A DNA stretch of 17,479 nt from UBA9554 sp038205135 (GTDB lineage: Bacteria; Pseudomonadota; Alphaproteobacteria; Rhodobacterales; Rhodobacteraceae), in contig JBBRCF010000071.1 in the NCBI GenBank assembly GCA_038205135.1, forward strand, positions 1-17,479, in the 5' to 3' direction. The stretch's first letter is position 1. Each line of letters starts with the position of its first letter. Below the pieces are notes generated by a model that worked only from the letters and a program-made list of their open reading frames with translations, had not been told where the DNA came from and did no database searches. The position numbers and the translations under genes were made by a program. Shown here in pieces: positions 8,291 to 15,375 of this stretch.

Positions 8291-8875
8291 CTAGCCCAGC
8301 AAAGGCGAAAACAGATCGCGCAACAGACTGCGTTTTTGCGGGTTGCGCGCTGATATCGTCGCCGGGTCCAGCACATCGCGGATGTCCGTCGGCATGGAGG
8401 CACACAGCGTCAGCGGTTCCATCAATTCGGGCTTGAACTGCCAGCGTCCAGACCGGCCACGGGCCCGGTCGCCTTCCTGTCGGGCGATCCAGTCCATCAT
8501 TTCTGCCCGCACCGGCCCCACGCCGTGATCGGGGTCGGGCAGATAGAAGCCCGCCACGATTCGGCGATGCAGCGCATCCAGCAGCCGACACCGTTCGCGC
8601 GTATCATCGGGCAATTGCCGTGGCGGGACGTAATTCCACCGTTCCGGCCCGCCATTCAGAAACACCCGCAGCGCAGTGCCAAGATCAACGCCTTTTTGCG
8701 CGATCATCCAGCCCAGATGGCCCAGATCTCCGGTTATCCAGTCGAACCGCAGCACATCCTGCCGCCGATCACCGGTACTGCCGCCGCGAACTTCGCCCAA
8801 CAGCGCGCGCACATCGTCGCCGGCCCAGTCGGGCGGCAAGATGCGGCGGTCCTTACGTGGCGCAACCTGTGCCAT
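8291..8875 (-). CDS. DUF4274-like cytosolic protein
   Basis: A 194-residue protein without signal peptide or membrane span. The stretch VLRFDWITGDLGHLGWMIAQ followed by GVDLGTALRVFLNGGPERW (about residues 42-78) recalls DUF4274 proteins, in which a trailing-residue loss region is followed by a cue that the sample is of constant size (DLGTAL...W); I assign this from memory, with moderate confidence. The C-terminal half (FKPELMEPLTLCASMP, then DPATISARNPQKRSLLRDLF) has no motif I know. ATG 8875 is the first in-frame start and the protein reads as coding from there. It is transcribed alone, toward the secreted-protein gene. Function is unknown. Confidence 0.65.
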   Translation of the reverse strand: MAQVAPRKDRRILPPDWAGDDVRALLGEVRGGSTGDRRQDVLRFDWITGDLGHLGWMIAQKGVDLGTALRVFLNGGPERWNYVPPRQLPDDTRERCRLLDALHRRIVAGFYLPDPDHGVGPVRAEMMDWIARQEGDRARGRSGRWQFKPELMEPLTLCASMPTDIRDVLDPATISARNPQKRSLLRDLFSPLLG

Positions 8876-9037
8876 TTAATGGTCCATCCACCAGTTTCCC
8901 CACCCTGAGTTGTGACAGGCAATCCGGGAAACAAAGCGGAAGAATTGTGGCGCTTTGCGGGCCAAGTCGCCGCAACGCCCCCTTGACCTTGGTGCCATGG
9001 CCCCGCACCGTGGCGCCGCACAACAGGGAGAACAGCC

Positions 9038-9331
9038 ATGGCCAAAGGATACTGGGTCGCCCAGATGGATATCCACGACTCTGCCGCCTATGACCGTTAC
9101 AAGGCAAAGAACGGGGTGGCATTTGCCGAATTCGGCGGGCGTTTCGTGGTCCGTGGCGGTCAGCAAGCCATCATCGAAGGCGCGGGGCGCGCGCGCACCG
9201 TGTTGATCGAATTTCCCAGCTATCAAGCGGCGCTGGATTGCTATCATTCCGAAAGTTACAAGGTCGCCATGGCCGAACGCGCGGGCGCGTCAACCGGCGA
9301 TCTGGTGATCGTAGAGGGTTATGACGCCTGA
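9038..9331 (+). CDS. DUF1330 family protein
   Basis: A 97-residue protein of the DUF1330 family, which adopts the small dimeric alpha/beta-barrel (ferredoxin-like) fold. Family hallmarks are GYWVAQMDIHDSAAYDRYK at the start, GGRFVVRGGQQAIIEG in the middle, and VLIEFPSYQAALDCYHSESY. The biochemical role of the family is not established; related folds include heme-degrading and oxygenase-like enzymes. GGGAGAA about nine bases before ATG 9038 is a good ribosome binding site. Its TGA shares one base with the ATG of the TerB gene (TGATG), so it heads a tightly coupled three-gene operon. Confidence 0.88.
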   Translation: MAKGYWVAQMDIHDSAAYDRYKAKNGVAFAEFGGRFVVRGGQQAIIEGAGRARTVLIEFPSYQAALDCYHSESYKVAMAERAGASTGDLVIVEGYDA

Positions 9332-9768
9332 TGTTCCGTGATTTTCTGACCCGCCTGCTGGCACCGGAACCGGTGATCAGCGACCCCGACGCCCGTCTGG
9401 CGCTGGCGGCGCTCTTGGTGCGGATCGCCCGCACGGACGGGCATTATGCCCCGCCGGAAATCGCCAATATCGACCGCCTCCTGGCCGACCGCTATGGCCT
9501 GCCGCATGCCGACGCACAGGCCCTGCGCCGCGAGGCCGAAACGCTGGAGGAAGAAGCCCCCGACACGGTGCGGTTCACCCGCGCGATCAAGGCGGCGGTG
9601 CCCTACATGGACCGGGTCGGCGTCATCGAGGCGCTCTGGGCCGTGGTGCTCGCGGACGGATCGCGCGCGGCCGAAGAAGACGCGCTGATGCGGATGACGG
9701 CCAGCCTGCTGGGCGTGAACGACCGTGATTCGGGGCTTGCGCGCCAACGGGTCGAGGCGCGGGGGTGA
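9331..9768 (+). CDS. TerB-family protein
   Basis: A 145-residue, all-helical cytosolic protein of the TerB/DjlA-N-like family, named for tellurite resistance but widespread without that phenotype. The two pseudo-symmetric halves are visible. ARTDGHYAPPEIANI (Asp35, Gly36) lies in the first and VVLADGSRAAEEDALM (Asp109, Gly110) in the second, the acidic positions that bind metal in TerB. Other ter genes (terC, terD, terZ) are absent, so a tellurite operon is unlikely. Translation is coupled at both ends: TGATG with the DUF1330 gene, GTGA with the following PhnD-like gene. I infer a role tied to those partners rather than metal resistance. Confidence 0.82.
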   Translation: MFRDFLTRLLAPEPVISDPDARLALAALLVRIARTDGHYAPPEIANIDRLLADRYGLPHADAQALRREAETLEEEAPDTVRFTRAIKAAVPYMDRVGVIEALWAVVLADGSRAAEEDALMRMTASLLGVNDRDSGLARQRVEARG

Positions 9769-10508
9769 TCGCGGCGCTGCCGATGTATGACCGACCCGAA
9801 ATCCGGGATGCGACCGACCGTTTCTGGCGACTGATCCGCGATGCATTGCGTGCCCGCGACATCGCCGCGCCAGAGGCACTGCAACGTGGTGCCGATGATC
9901 CGATGCAGACATGGCTTGCGCCGGATCTGGTCCTGGCCCAGACCTGCGGTCTGCCTTATCGCACGCAACTGCACGGCAAGGTCACCTTGGTGGCCACGCC
10001 GGATTACGCTCTGCCAGGCTGCCAGCCGGGATATTACCGGTCGGTGATCGTGGCGCGCGGACCTGTGGCAGATGACTGGCGTGGATTGCGGCTGGCCCTG
10101 AACAGCCCGGGGTCGCAATCGGGCTGGGCGGCGCCGGCCACCGAATGGCCGGACAATATCCCCGCGCAGGTCCGCCTGACCGGATCACATGCCGCAGCAT
10201 TGGCGGCCGTGGCCGGAGGGCATGCCGATCTGGCCGCGCTGGATGCACAAACCTGGCGGCAGTTGCAACGGTTCGACCCGGCCGCCGCTGCGGTAAGGTT
10301 CATCGCAGAAACCACCCCAACCCCGGGTCTGCCATTCATCACGCGCGCCGGTCAGGACCCCGCGCCGTATCGCGCGGCACTGCACGACGCCATCGCAGCG
10401 CTGACGTCCGACGACCGCGGCGCGCTGGATCTGGCGGGTCTGGTGGTGATCCCGGCCGACGCCTATCTGGCGGTGCCTGTGCCGCCGCCACCACCGGCCA
10501 CACCTTGA
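9765..10508 (+). CDS. PhnD/SsuA-like substrate-binding-fold protein without signal peptide
   Basis: The 247-residue product resembles periplasmic phosphonate-type binding proteins. It has an N-terminal lobe with LVLAQTCGLPYRTQLHGKVTLVATPDY and YRSVIVARGPVADDWRGLRLALNSPGSQSG, then a second lobe with GSHAAALAAVAGGHADLAALDAQTW. That is the usual pattern in which the A-D-A-A-L-D strand lines the ligand cleft. However, it begins IAALPMYDRPEIRDATDRFW with no signal peptide, so it should stay in the cytosol. GTG 9765 overlaps the TerB TGA by four bases. ATG 9783 (MYDRPE) is an alternative but would cut into the first beta strand. No cognate permease or ATPase of the phosphonate type is nearby. The ligand is unknown. 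Confidence 0.75.
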   Translation: MIAALPMYDRPEIRDATDRFWRLIRDALRARDIAAPEALQRGADDPMQTWLAPDLVLAQTCGLPYRTQLHGKVTLVATPDYALPGCQPGYYRSVIVARGPVADDWRGLRLALNSPGSQSGWAAPATEWPDNIPAQVRLTGSHAAALAAVAGGHADLAALDAQTWRQLQRFDPAAAAVRFIAETTPTPGLPFITRAGQDPAPYRAALHDAIAALTSDDRGALDLAGLVVIPADAYLAVPVPPPPPATP

Positions 10509-10548
10509 TGTCAAGCTGAAAAAACAGGCGCACTGCCGCGTCCGGAGC

Positions 10549-10576
10549 TTTGTCCCGTTGCCAAGCGGCATATTTT
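10549..10576 (+). promoter_or_regulatory. Candidate promoter of the ABC importer operon
   Basis: TTTGTC (10549-10554), a 16-base spacer and TATTTT (10571-10576) lie in the only AT-richer part of the 113-base gap. The predicted start is near 10583, about 40 bases before the ATPase GTG. Confidence 0.35.
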
Positions 10577-10621
10577 CCGCCCAACTGGTGTGCAACAAAA
10601 ATGCGACAGGGAATCCCGCAC

Positions 10622-11392
10622 GTGTCCGCTCCGGTCATTCAAATCCGCGACCTGCACAAATCCTACGGGACGCTCGAAGTGCTGAAAGGCGTCGATATCA
10701 CGGCAGCACAAGGCGCGGTGGTATCGCTGATCGGGTCGTCCGGGTCCGGCAAATCCACCCTGCTGCGCTGCTGCAACCTGCTGGAAGACAGCCAGCAGGG
10801 CCAGATCCTGTTTCAGGGCGAAGCGGTGAAATGGCGCGGCAACGGGCTGGGCCGCCATCCCTGCGATTCCGGACAGGTTCTGCGCATCCGCACCAACCTG
10901 TCGATGGTGTTCCAACAGTTCAATCTGTGGTCGCACATGACCGTCCTGCAAAACGTGATGGAGGCGCCGCTGACAGTGCTGGGCCGCCCGCGGGCCGAGG
11001 TCGAGGCATCGGCGCGGCGCTATTTGGACAAGGTCGGCATCGGCGACAAATGCGATGCATGGCCCGCGCAACTGTCGGGCGGGCAGCAACAACGCGCCGC
11101 CATCGCGCGCGCGCTGTGCATGGAACCGCAGGCGCTGCTGTTCGACGAGCCGACCTCGGCGCTGGACCCCGAACTGGAACAAGAAGTGATCCGCGTCATC
11201 AAGGCGCTGGCGGACGAAGGCCGCACCATGCTGATCGTCACCCATGACATGCGGCTGGCCGCCGACGTGTCCGACCATGTGGTGTTCCTGCATCAGGGCC
11301 GGATCGAAGAAGAAGGCCCTCCTGCCAGCCTGTTCGGCACGCCGAAATCCGAACGGCTGCAACAATTCCTGTCGGCAACCGCGCCGGCGTGA
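10622..11392 (+). CDS. Polar amino acid ABC transporter, ATP-binding protein
   Basis: This is the 256-residue ATPase subunit of a HisP/GlnQ-type importer, working as a dimer on the inner face of the membrane. It has Walker A GSSGSGKST (38-46), Q-loop FQQFN (about 97-101), signature LSGGQQQR (151-158), Walker B ALLFDEP (171-177, Glu176) and switch His208 in VTHDM. The segment between Walker A and the Q-loop carries the longer insertion (RGNGLGRHPCDSGQVLRIR) found in histidine/opine-type ATPases. The frame is open from 10550, but I start at GTG 10622 because AGGGA lies nine bases upstream and MSAPVIQIRDLHKSYG is the conserved beginning. The binding-protein gene starts 29 bases after the stop. 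Confidence 0.94.
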   Translation: MSAPVIQIRDLHKSYGTLEVLKGVDITAAQGAVVSLIGSSGSGKSTLLRCCNLLEDSQQGQILFQGEAVKWRGNGLGRHPCDSGQVLRIRTNLSMVFQQFNLWSHMTVLQNVMEAPLTVLGRPRAEVEASARRYLDKVGIGDKCDAWPAQLSGGQQQRAAIARALCMEPQALLFDEPTSALDPELEQEVIRVIKALADEGRTMLIVTHDMRLAADVSDHVVFLHQGRIEEEGPPASLFGTPKSERLQQFLSATAPA

Positions 11393-11421
11393 CCATAATG
11401 ACCAACCAACGGGAGACCACC

Positions 11422-12153
11422 ATGAAGAAACTGATCCTGACCACCGCCGCACTGGCACTGGCCGCTGGCATGGCACTGGCCGCTGGCCACGGCCAGACCG
11501 TGCGCCTTGGCACCGAGGGCGCCTACCCGCCCTACAACTTCATCAACGACAAGGGCGAGATCGACGGGTTCGAACGCGAACTGGGCGACGAACTGTGCAA
11601 GCGCGCCGAACTGACCTGCGAATGGGTCAAGAACGACTGGGATTCGATCATCCCCAATCTGGTGTCGGGCAACTATGACGTGATCATCGCGGGCATGTCG
11701 ATCACCGACGAACGCGACGAGGTGATTGATTTCACGCAGGATTATTATCCGCCAACCGCATCGGTCTTTGTGGCCAAGACGGCAGATGCCAATGTGAAGG
11801 GCGTCATATCGGCGCAAACCGCAACCATTCAGGCGGGCTATGTGGCAGAATCCGGCGCGCAACTGCTGGAGTTCGCTACACCCGAAGAAACCGTCGCCGC
11901 CGTGCGCAATGGCGAGGCGGACGCCGTGTTCGCCGATTTCGACTACCTGAAACCCATCGTGGATGCGTCGGGCGGCGAGTTGACCTATGCCGGCGAGCCG
12001 ATCCCGCTGGGCAAAGGCGTCGGCATGGGCTTTCGTGAAAGCGACAAGCCGCTGCGCGACAAGATGGACGCCGCCATCACCGCCATGAAAGCCGACGGCA
12101 CGTTGAACACGCTGTTGAAAAAGTGGTTCGGCGACGCGACCGTGACCTACTGA
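11422..12153 (+). CDS. Polar amino acid ABC transporter, periplasmic binding protein
   Basis: The 243-residue precursor has a signal peptide MKKLILTTAALALAAGMALA with cleavage near residue 20-21. The mature protein is a SBP_bac_3 family binder close to HisJ/LAO in layout. GAYPPYNFINDKGEIDGFE is followed by Cys59 and Cys66 (LCKRAELTC), matching the HisJ disulfide. GMSITDERDEVIDFT supplies Arg98, which in this family binds the substrate alpha-carboxylate. FADFDYLKPI supplies Asp172/Asp174, one of which should bind the alpha-amino group. The ligand is therefore probably an alpha-amino acid or opine, not a plain amine. GGGAGA before ATG 11422 sets the start. A strong hairpin follows the stop. Confidence 0.93.
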   Translation: MKKLILTTAALALAAGMALAAGHGQTVRLGTEGAYPPYNFINDKGEIDGFERELGDELCKRAELTCEWVKNDWDSIIPNLVSGNYDVIIAGMSITDERDEVIDFTQDYYPPTASVFVAKTADANVKGVISAQTATIQAGYVAESGAQLLEFATPEETVAAVRNGEADAVFADFDYLKPIVDASGGELTYAGEPIPLGKGVGMGFRESDKPLRDKMDAAITAMKADGTLNTLLKKWFGDATVTY

Positions 12154-12161
12154 TTGAATGG

Positions 12162-12186
12162 CAGGGTGGGTTTGAAACCCACCCTG
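12162..12186 (+). repeat. Perfect REP-like hairpin between binding protein and permease genes
   Basis: CAGGGTGGGTTT (12162-12173) and AAACCCACCCTG (12175-12186) are exact inverted copies around a single G. In RNA this would fold as a 9-bp GC-rich stem with a 7-base loop. It lies 9 bases after the binding-protein stop and 10 before the permease ATG, with no T-tract. Its GGTGGGTTTGAAACCCACC core looks like dispersed palindromic (REP-type) elements. Hairpins at this position in other ABC operons stabilise the upstream mRNA, raising binding-protein levels relative to permease. Confidence 0.75.
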
Positions 12187-12196
12187 TACACACATA

Positions 12197-13081
12197 ATGT
12201 TCACCTTTTGCGCGGATCCGACAACGCTTCAGGATTTTGGCTGGATGGTCTGTTACCTGACCACCGTCAAGCATATGTCGTTCTATGCCTCTTTCGGAAC
12301 CGTTCTGTTGCTGCTGGCGATCACCGCGCCCGCAGCATTGGCGATGGGGTTTGCGGGCGCCGTGGCGGCCCGGTCGCGCACCGCGCCCCTGTCCTGGCTG
12401 GGCAAGGGGTATATCGCACTGGTGCGCGGCGTGCCGGACATCGCGTTTTTCCTGTTCTTCGTGATCGCGCTGGATCAGGGCATCGAATACCTGCGCCACA
12501 TCACGCTATGCCCCGACTGGTCGGAACCCATCCGTCAGGGCAGCGATTTCCGCGTCTGCCTCCCCGCAAAGGCACCGTTGGGCAACGCACCGCAATGGGT
12601 GCATGAAATCTACGGCTTTGCGCTGGCGGTATTCACCTTTGCGCTGGTGTTCGGGGCCTTTGCCGCCAACGTGCTGTTCGGCGCCATGCGCGCCGTGCCG
12701 CGCGCGCAGATGGAAACCGCCGAAGCCTATGGCATGACACCACGCCAGTCATTCCGCCGCGTCTTGGTGCCGCAAATGTGGGTCTATGCCCTGCCCGGCC
12801 TGTCGAACCTGTGGATGGTGCTGATCAAGGCGACGCCGCTGTTGTTCCTGCTGGGCGTCGAGGATGTGGTCTATTGGGCGCGCGAGTTGGGCGGCACTAA
12901 GACGCCCCAGTTCACCGAATACCCGCATGGCGACTGGCGGATGTGGTATTTCCTGTTTCTGCTGGTATTTTACCTCGCCTTTACCCGTGTGTCCGAAATC
13001 GCACTGGACCGGGTGATGCGTCGGCTGACCAAGGGACAGGCGACCTTGGGCGGCGACGCCCAGCGAAAGGCCGTCGCATGA
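12197..13081 (+). CDS. Polar amino acid ABC transporter permease (first)
   Basis: A 294-residue inner-membrane permease of the HisM/HisQ family. Predicted spans are at about 31-57, 79-96, 141-164, 195-225 and 247-265. The EAA loop that docks on the ATPase is ETAEAYGMTPRQSFRRVLVP (173-192), with the conserved Gly179. Between spans 2 and 3 is an extra hydrophilic loop with Cys105 and Cys121 (TLCPDW...FRVCLP), longer than in the classical HisM. The start ATG 12197 has no good ribosome binding site; it follows closely on the REP-like hairpin, which may lower its translation. Its stop overlaps the next ATG as ATGA, so the two permeases are coupled and should form a heterodimer. Confidence 0.92.
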   Translation: MFTFCADPTTLQDFGWMVCYLTTVKHMSFYASFGTVLLLLAITAPAALAMGFAGAVAARSRTAPLSWLGKGYIALVRGVPDIAFFLFFVIALDQGIEYLRHITLCPDWSEPIRQGSDFRVCLPAKAPLGNAPQWVHEIYGFALAVFTFALVFGAFAANVLFGAMRAVPRAQMETAEAYGMTPRQSFRRVLVPQMWVYALPGLSNLWMVLIKATPLLFLLGVEDVVYWARELGGTKTPQFTEYPHGDWRMWYFLFLLVFYLAFTRVSEIALDRVMRRLTKGQATLGGDAQRKAVA

Positions 13082-13887
13082 GCTGCTGGGAAACGCTTGC
13101 CGACTACGGATTGCGGTCCATCGGCATCGGTGAACGGTTGTTGCCGCGCTCCGATTTCACCATTTGTCAGCAGCTGGTGTTGATCGGGTCCGGCATGATC
13201 TGGAACGTATATTTCGGCGCGGTGGCGCTGGTATCGGGGTTTTTCCTCGCGACCGCGTTGGCACTGGCCAAGGCGGCGCGCAATCCGTGGCTGCGCAAAC
13301 CGGCCGAGGCCTTCATTTTCCTGTTTCGCGGCTCGCCGTTGTTCATCCAGTTCTTTTTTGCCTATTTCCTGTTTCTGGCGCTGAAACAGTCCTACCCGTT
13401 CTTTACCCCCCTGACATCCGCCACCTGGGGTGCGCTGGTCGTGCTGTTCTTCAACACCGCCGCCTATTCGGCCGAGATTTTTCACGGCGCGCTGCTGTCG
13501 GTGCCGCGCGGCGATATCGAAGCCGCCGAGGCCTACGGGTTTTCGCCGCGACGGCGGTTTCGCCGCATCGTCTGGCCCACCATGCTGCGGCTGGCCTGGC
13601 CCGCCTATACCAACGAAGCGATTTTCCTGTTTCACGCCACGACGCTGGTGTTTTTCTCTGGCTTTCCGGCCACGGCGCAAAAAGGCGATGCGCTGTATTA
13701 CGCGAGCTATTTCGCCGACAAGACATTCAACCCGTTCATCCCCTATCCGATCCTTGCCGGGTATTTCATCCTGCTGACGCTGGCCGTGATCGGGCTGTTC
13801 GGGCTGGTCAACCGCCACCTGAACCGCCATCTGCCCGTTGCGCCCGCACGCCGCCGCGTCGGCCTGATGCCCGGGTTTATGCGCTGA
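13078..13887 (+). CDS. Polar amino acid ABC transporter permease (second)
   Basis: A 269-residue partner permease. Spans lie at about 41-65, 77-102, 118-136, 171-195 and 230-247. RGSPLFIQFFF (84-94) is the conserved segment after the second half-span, and the EAA loop is EAAEAYGFSPRRRFRRIVWP (148-167) with Gly154. The N-terminal 30 residues are amphipathic and hydrophilic, as is common in these proteins. The frame is open further upstream but ATG 13078, inside the ATGA overlap with the first permease, is clearly the start. It is the last gene of the importer operon. A 77-base gap with its own promoter and operator-like palindrome follows, so the ligase genes may be regulated separately. Confidence 0.92.
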   Translation: MSCWETLADYGLRSIGIGERLLPRSDFTICQQLVLIGSGMIWNVYFGAVALVSGFFLATALALAKAARNPWLRKPAEAFIFLFRGSPLFIQFFFAYFLFLALKQSYPFFTPLTSATWGALVVLFFNTAAYSAEIFHGALLSVPRGDIEAAEAYGFSPRRRFRRIVWPTMLRLAWPAYTNEAIFLFHATTLVFFSGFPATAQKGDALYYASYFADKTFNPFIPYPILAGYFILLTLAVIGLFGLVNRHLNRHLPVAPARRRVGLMPGFMR

Positions 13888-13910
13888 TTGGCGGTTTTGT
13901 GACAATTCTG

Positions 13911-13940
13911 TTGCCAGATTGACCCGGCGCAGGGTAAGAT
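13911..13940 (+). promoter_or_regulatory. Candidate promoter of the first glutamine-synthetase-like gene
   Basis: TTGCCA (13911-13916), an 18-base spacer and TAAGAT (13935-13940) lie in the gap after the permease. The predicted start is near 13947, about 18 bases before the ATG, giving a very short leader that still includes the AGGTGA ribosome binding site (13955-13960). Confidence 0.4.
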
Positions 13941-13950
13941 TTGATCAAAT
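13939..13950. promoter_or_regulatory. Operator-like palindrome ATTTGATCAAAT
   Basis: A perfect 12-base palindrome overlapping the last two bases of the -10 box and the predicted start site. A protein bound here would block transcription initiation, so it is a candidate repressor site. AT-rich sequence is rare in this window, which makes it stand out. No regulator gene is in the window, so I do not name the factor. Confidence 0.45.
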
Positions 13951-13964
13951 TTAACAGGTGAACC

Positions 13965-15311
13965 ATGTCCATCTCGACCCTGAACTGGCTGCGCAAGAAC
14001 ACGCAGGTCAGAACCATCCGCGTGGCCGCAGCCGACCTGAACGGCCAGCCCCGCGGCAAACGCGTGCCGTCGCGGTTTGCCGATGCAGTGGTTGAAAATG
14101 GCACGCGGTTTCCCTTGTCGTCGCTAAACTTGGACATCTGGGGCGAAGATATCGACGACAGCCCGCTGGTGTACGAAGGCGGCGATGCGGACGGCGTGCT
14201 GAAACCCACCGAACGCGGTTTCATGCCGATGCCTTGGCTGGAGGCACCCACTGCGCTTCTGCCGATCTGGATGTTCCGCGAAGACGGCCGGCCCTATGAA
14301 GGCGACCCGCGCCATGCGCTGCGCGCGGTGGTGGACCGTTACAAGGCGCGCGGCCTGACGCCCGTGGTGGCGATGGAACTGGAATTCTACCTGATCGACG
14401 ACTCGGGCAAGACGCTGCAGGTGCCGCCGTCGCCCCGGTCGGGCAAGCGGCGCAAGGCGGCGGAAATCCTGTCGATCCGGGCGCTGGATGCGTTCGATAC
14501 GTTCTTTACCGACCTGTATGACGCCTGCGAAGAAATGGACATTCCCGCCGACACCGCGATTTCCGAAGCCGGGTTGGGCCAGTTCGAATTGAATCTGGTG
14601 CATCAAAGCGACGCGATGCGCGCCGCCGACGATGCCTGGCTGTTCAAGATGCTGGTCAAGGGATTGGCACGGCGGCACGGGTTTGCCGCGTCCTTCATGG
14701 CGAAACCCTATGTGGATTACGCGGGGTCCGGCCTGCATACGCATTTTTCCATCAACAATTCTGACGGGCACAACATCTTTGATGACGGCAGCCCGCTGGG
14801 GACCGACACGCTGCGCCACGCGGTCGGCGGCTGCATGGCCGCGATGCATGACAGCACGCTTATCTTTGCGCCGCATGGCAACAGTTATGACCGGCTGGCG
14901 GGCGGCAGCCATGCGCCGTCGGGGATTTCATGGGCCTATGAAAACCGCACCTCGGCGATCCGCATCCCGTCCGGCAGCAACAAGTCGCGGCGGCTGGAAC
15001 ATCGCGTGGCCGGCGGCGACGTGAACCCCTATCTGCTGTCGGCGGCCATTCTGGGCGCGGCGCTGTGGGGCATCGAAAACCGCATGGAACCCCCCGCCCC
15101 CATCACCGGCAACGCCTACAAGCTGGACCTGCCCCGGATGGCCGAGGATTGGGGCACTGCGATCGACGCCTTTGAACACAGCACGCTCATGCCGCATTTC
15201 TTTGCGCCCGACCTGATCCGCAATCTGGTGCTGACCAAACGGCAGGAACGCCATTACATGGCGCATCTGGAACCTTCGGAGCAGGTCGAGATTTACCTTG
15301 ATACGGTGTAG
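13965..15311 (+). CDS. Glutamine-synthetase-family ligase, probable gamma-glutamylamide synthetase
   Basis: A 448-residue class I glutamine synthetase fold protein, cytosolic, expected to be a dodecamer. The ATP/metal ligands are present: Glu138 and Glu140 (MELEF), Glu201 and Glu208 (EAGLGQFEL), His258 (GLHTHFS), Arg320 (NSYDR), Asn337/Arg338 (ENRTSAIRIP) and Glu355/Arg357. The flap position equivalent to E. coli GlnA Glu327, which completes the ammonia site, is His326 (GGSHAP). The adenylylation loop is replaced. This pattern is known from gamma-glutamylpolyamine and related synthetases, which couple glutamate to an organic amine. It is close in length to PuuA. The ATG at 13965 has AGGTGA upstream. 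The amidotransferase starts 64 bases later. Confidence 0.88.
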   Translation: MSISTLNWLRKNTQVRTIRVAAADLNGQPRGKRVPSRFADAVVENGTRFPLSSLNLDIWGEDIDDSPLVYEGGDADGVLKPTERGFMPMPWLEAPTALLPIWMFREDGRPYEGDPRHALRAVVDRYKARGLTPVVAMELEFYLIDDSGKTLQVPPSPRSGKRRKAAEILSIRALDAFDTFFTDLYDACEEMDIPADTAISEAGLGQFELNLVHQSDAMRAADDAWLFKMLVKGLARRHGFAASFMAKPYVDYAGSGLHTHFSINNSDGHNIFDDGSPLGTDTLRHAVGGCMAAMHDSTLIFAPHGNSYDRLAGGSHAPSGISWAYENRTSAIRIPSGSNKSRRLEHRVAGGDVNPYLLSAAILGAALWGIENRMEPPAPITGNAYKLDLPRMAEDWGTAIDAFEHSTLMPHFFAPDLIRNLVLTKRQERHYMAHLEPSEQVEIYLDTV

Positions 15312-15321
15312 GTCCATCGCC

Positions 15322-15350
15322 TTGCCGGGCTGCTGCGCGCGGTCTATGGT
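15322..15350 (+). promoter_or_regulatory. Candidate internal promoter before the amidotransferase
   Basis: TTGCCG (15322-15327), a 17-base spacer and TATGGT (15345-15350) fill most of the 64-base gap. The predicted start is near 15357, leaving a leader of about 20 bases with GGTGAT before the ATG. Confidence 0.35.
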
Positions 15351-15375
15351 CGGGTATCCCTCAAACTGGTGATCC

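Noticed and set aside
8317..8348. Terminator-like GCGCAA...TTGCGC with TTTTT after the secreted-protein gene
   Set aside because: The T-run is inside the loop and the inner stem is only four pairs; it lies within the coding region of the opposite-strand gene.
8983..8988. TTGACC as a -35 box for the DUF1330 operon
   Set aside because: No acceptable -10 lies 16-18 bases downstream (CACCGT only); a promoter must exist in 8876-9037 but I cannot place it.
9331..9768. Tellurite resistance locus
   Set aside because: Only a TerB-like gene is present; terC, terD and terZ are absent and TerB folds are common outside tellurite operons.
11293..12204. Long minus-strand frame opposite the binding protein
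   Set aside because: Antisense to a well-supported SBP gene and without recognisable domains.
12970..13905. Long minus-strand frame opposite the second permease
   Set aside because: Antisense shadow, Gln/Arg-rich, with no plausible domain; the permease on the other strand has full family motifs.
13941..13950. Possible FNR-type box at TTGATCAAAT
   Set aside because: An FNR site needs TTGAT and ATCAA separated by four bases; here the half-sites abut.
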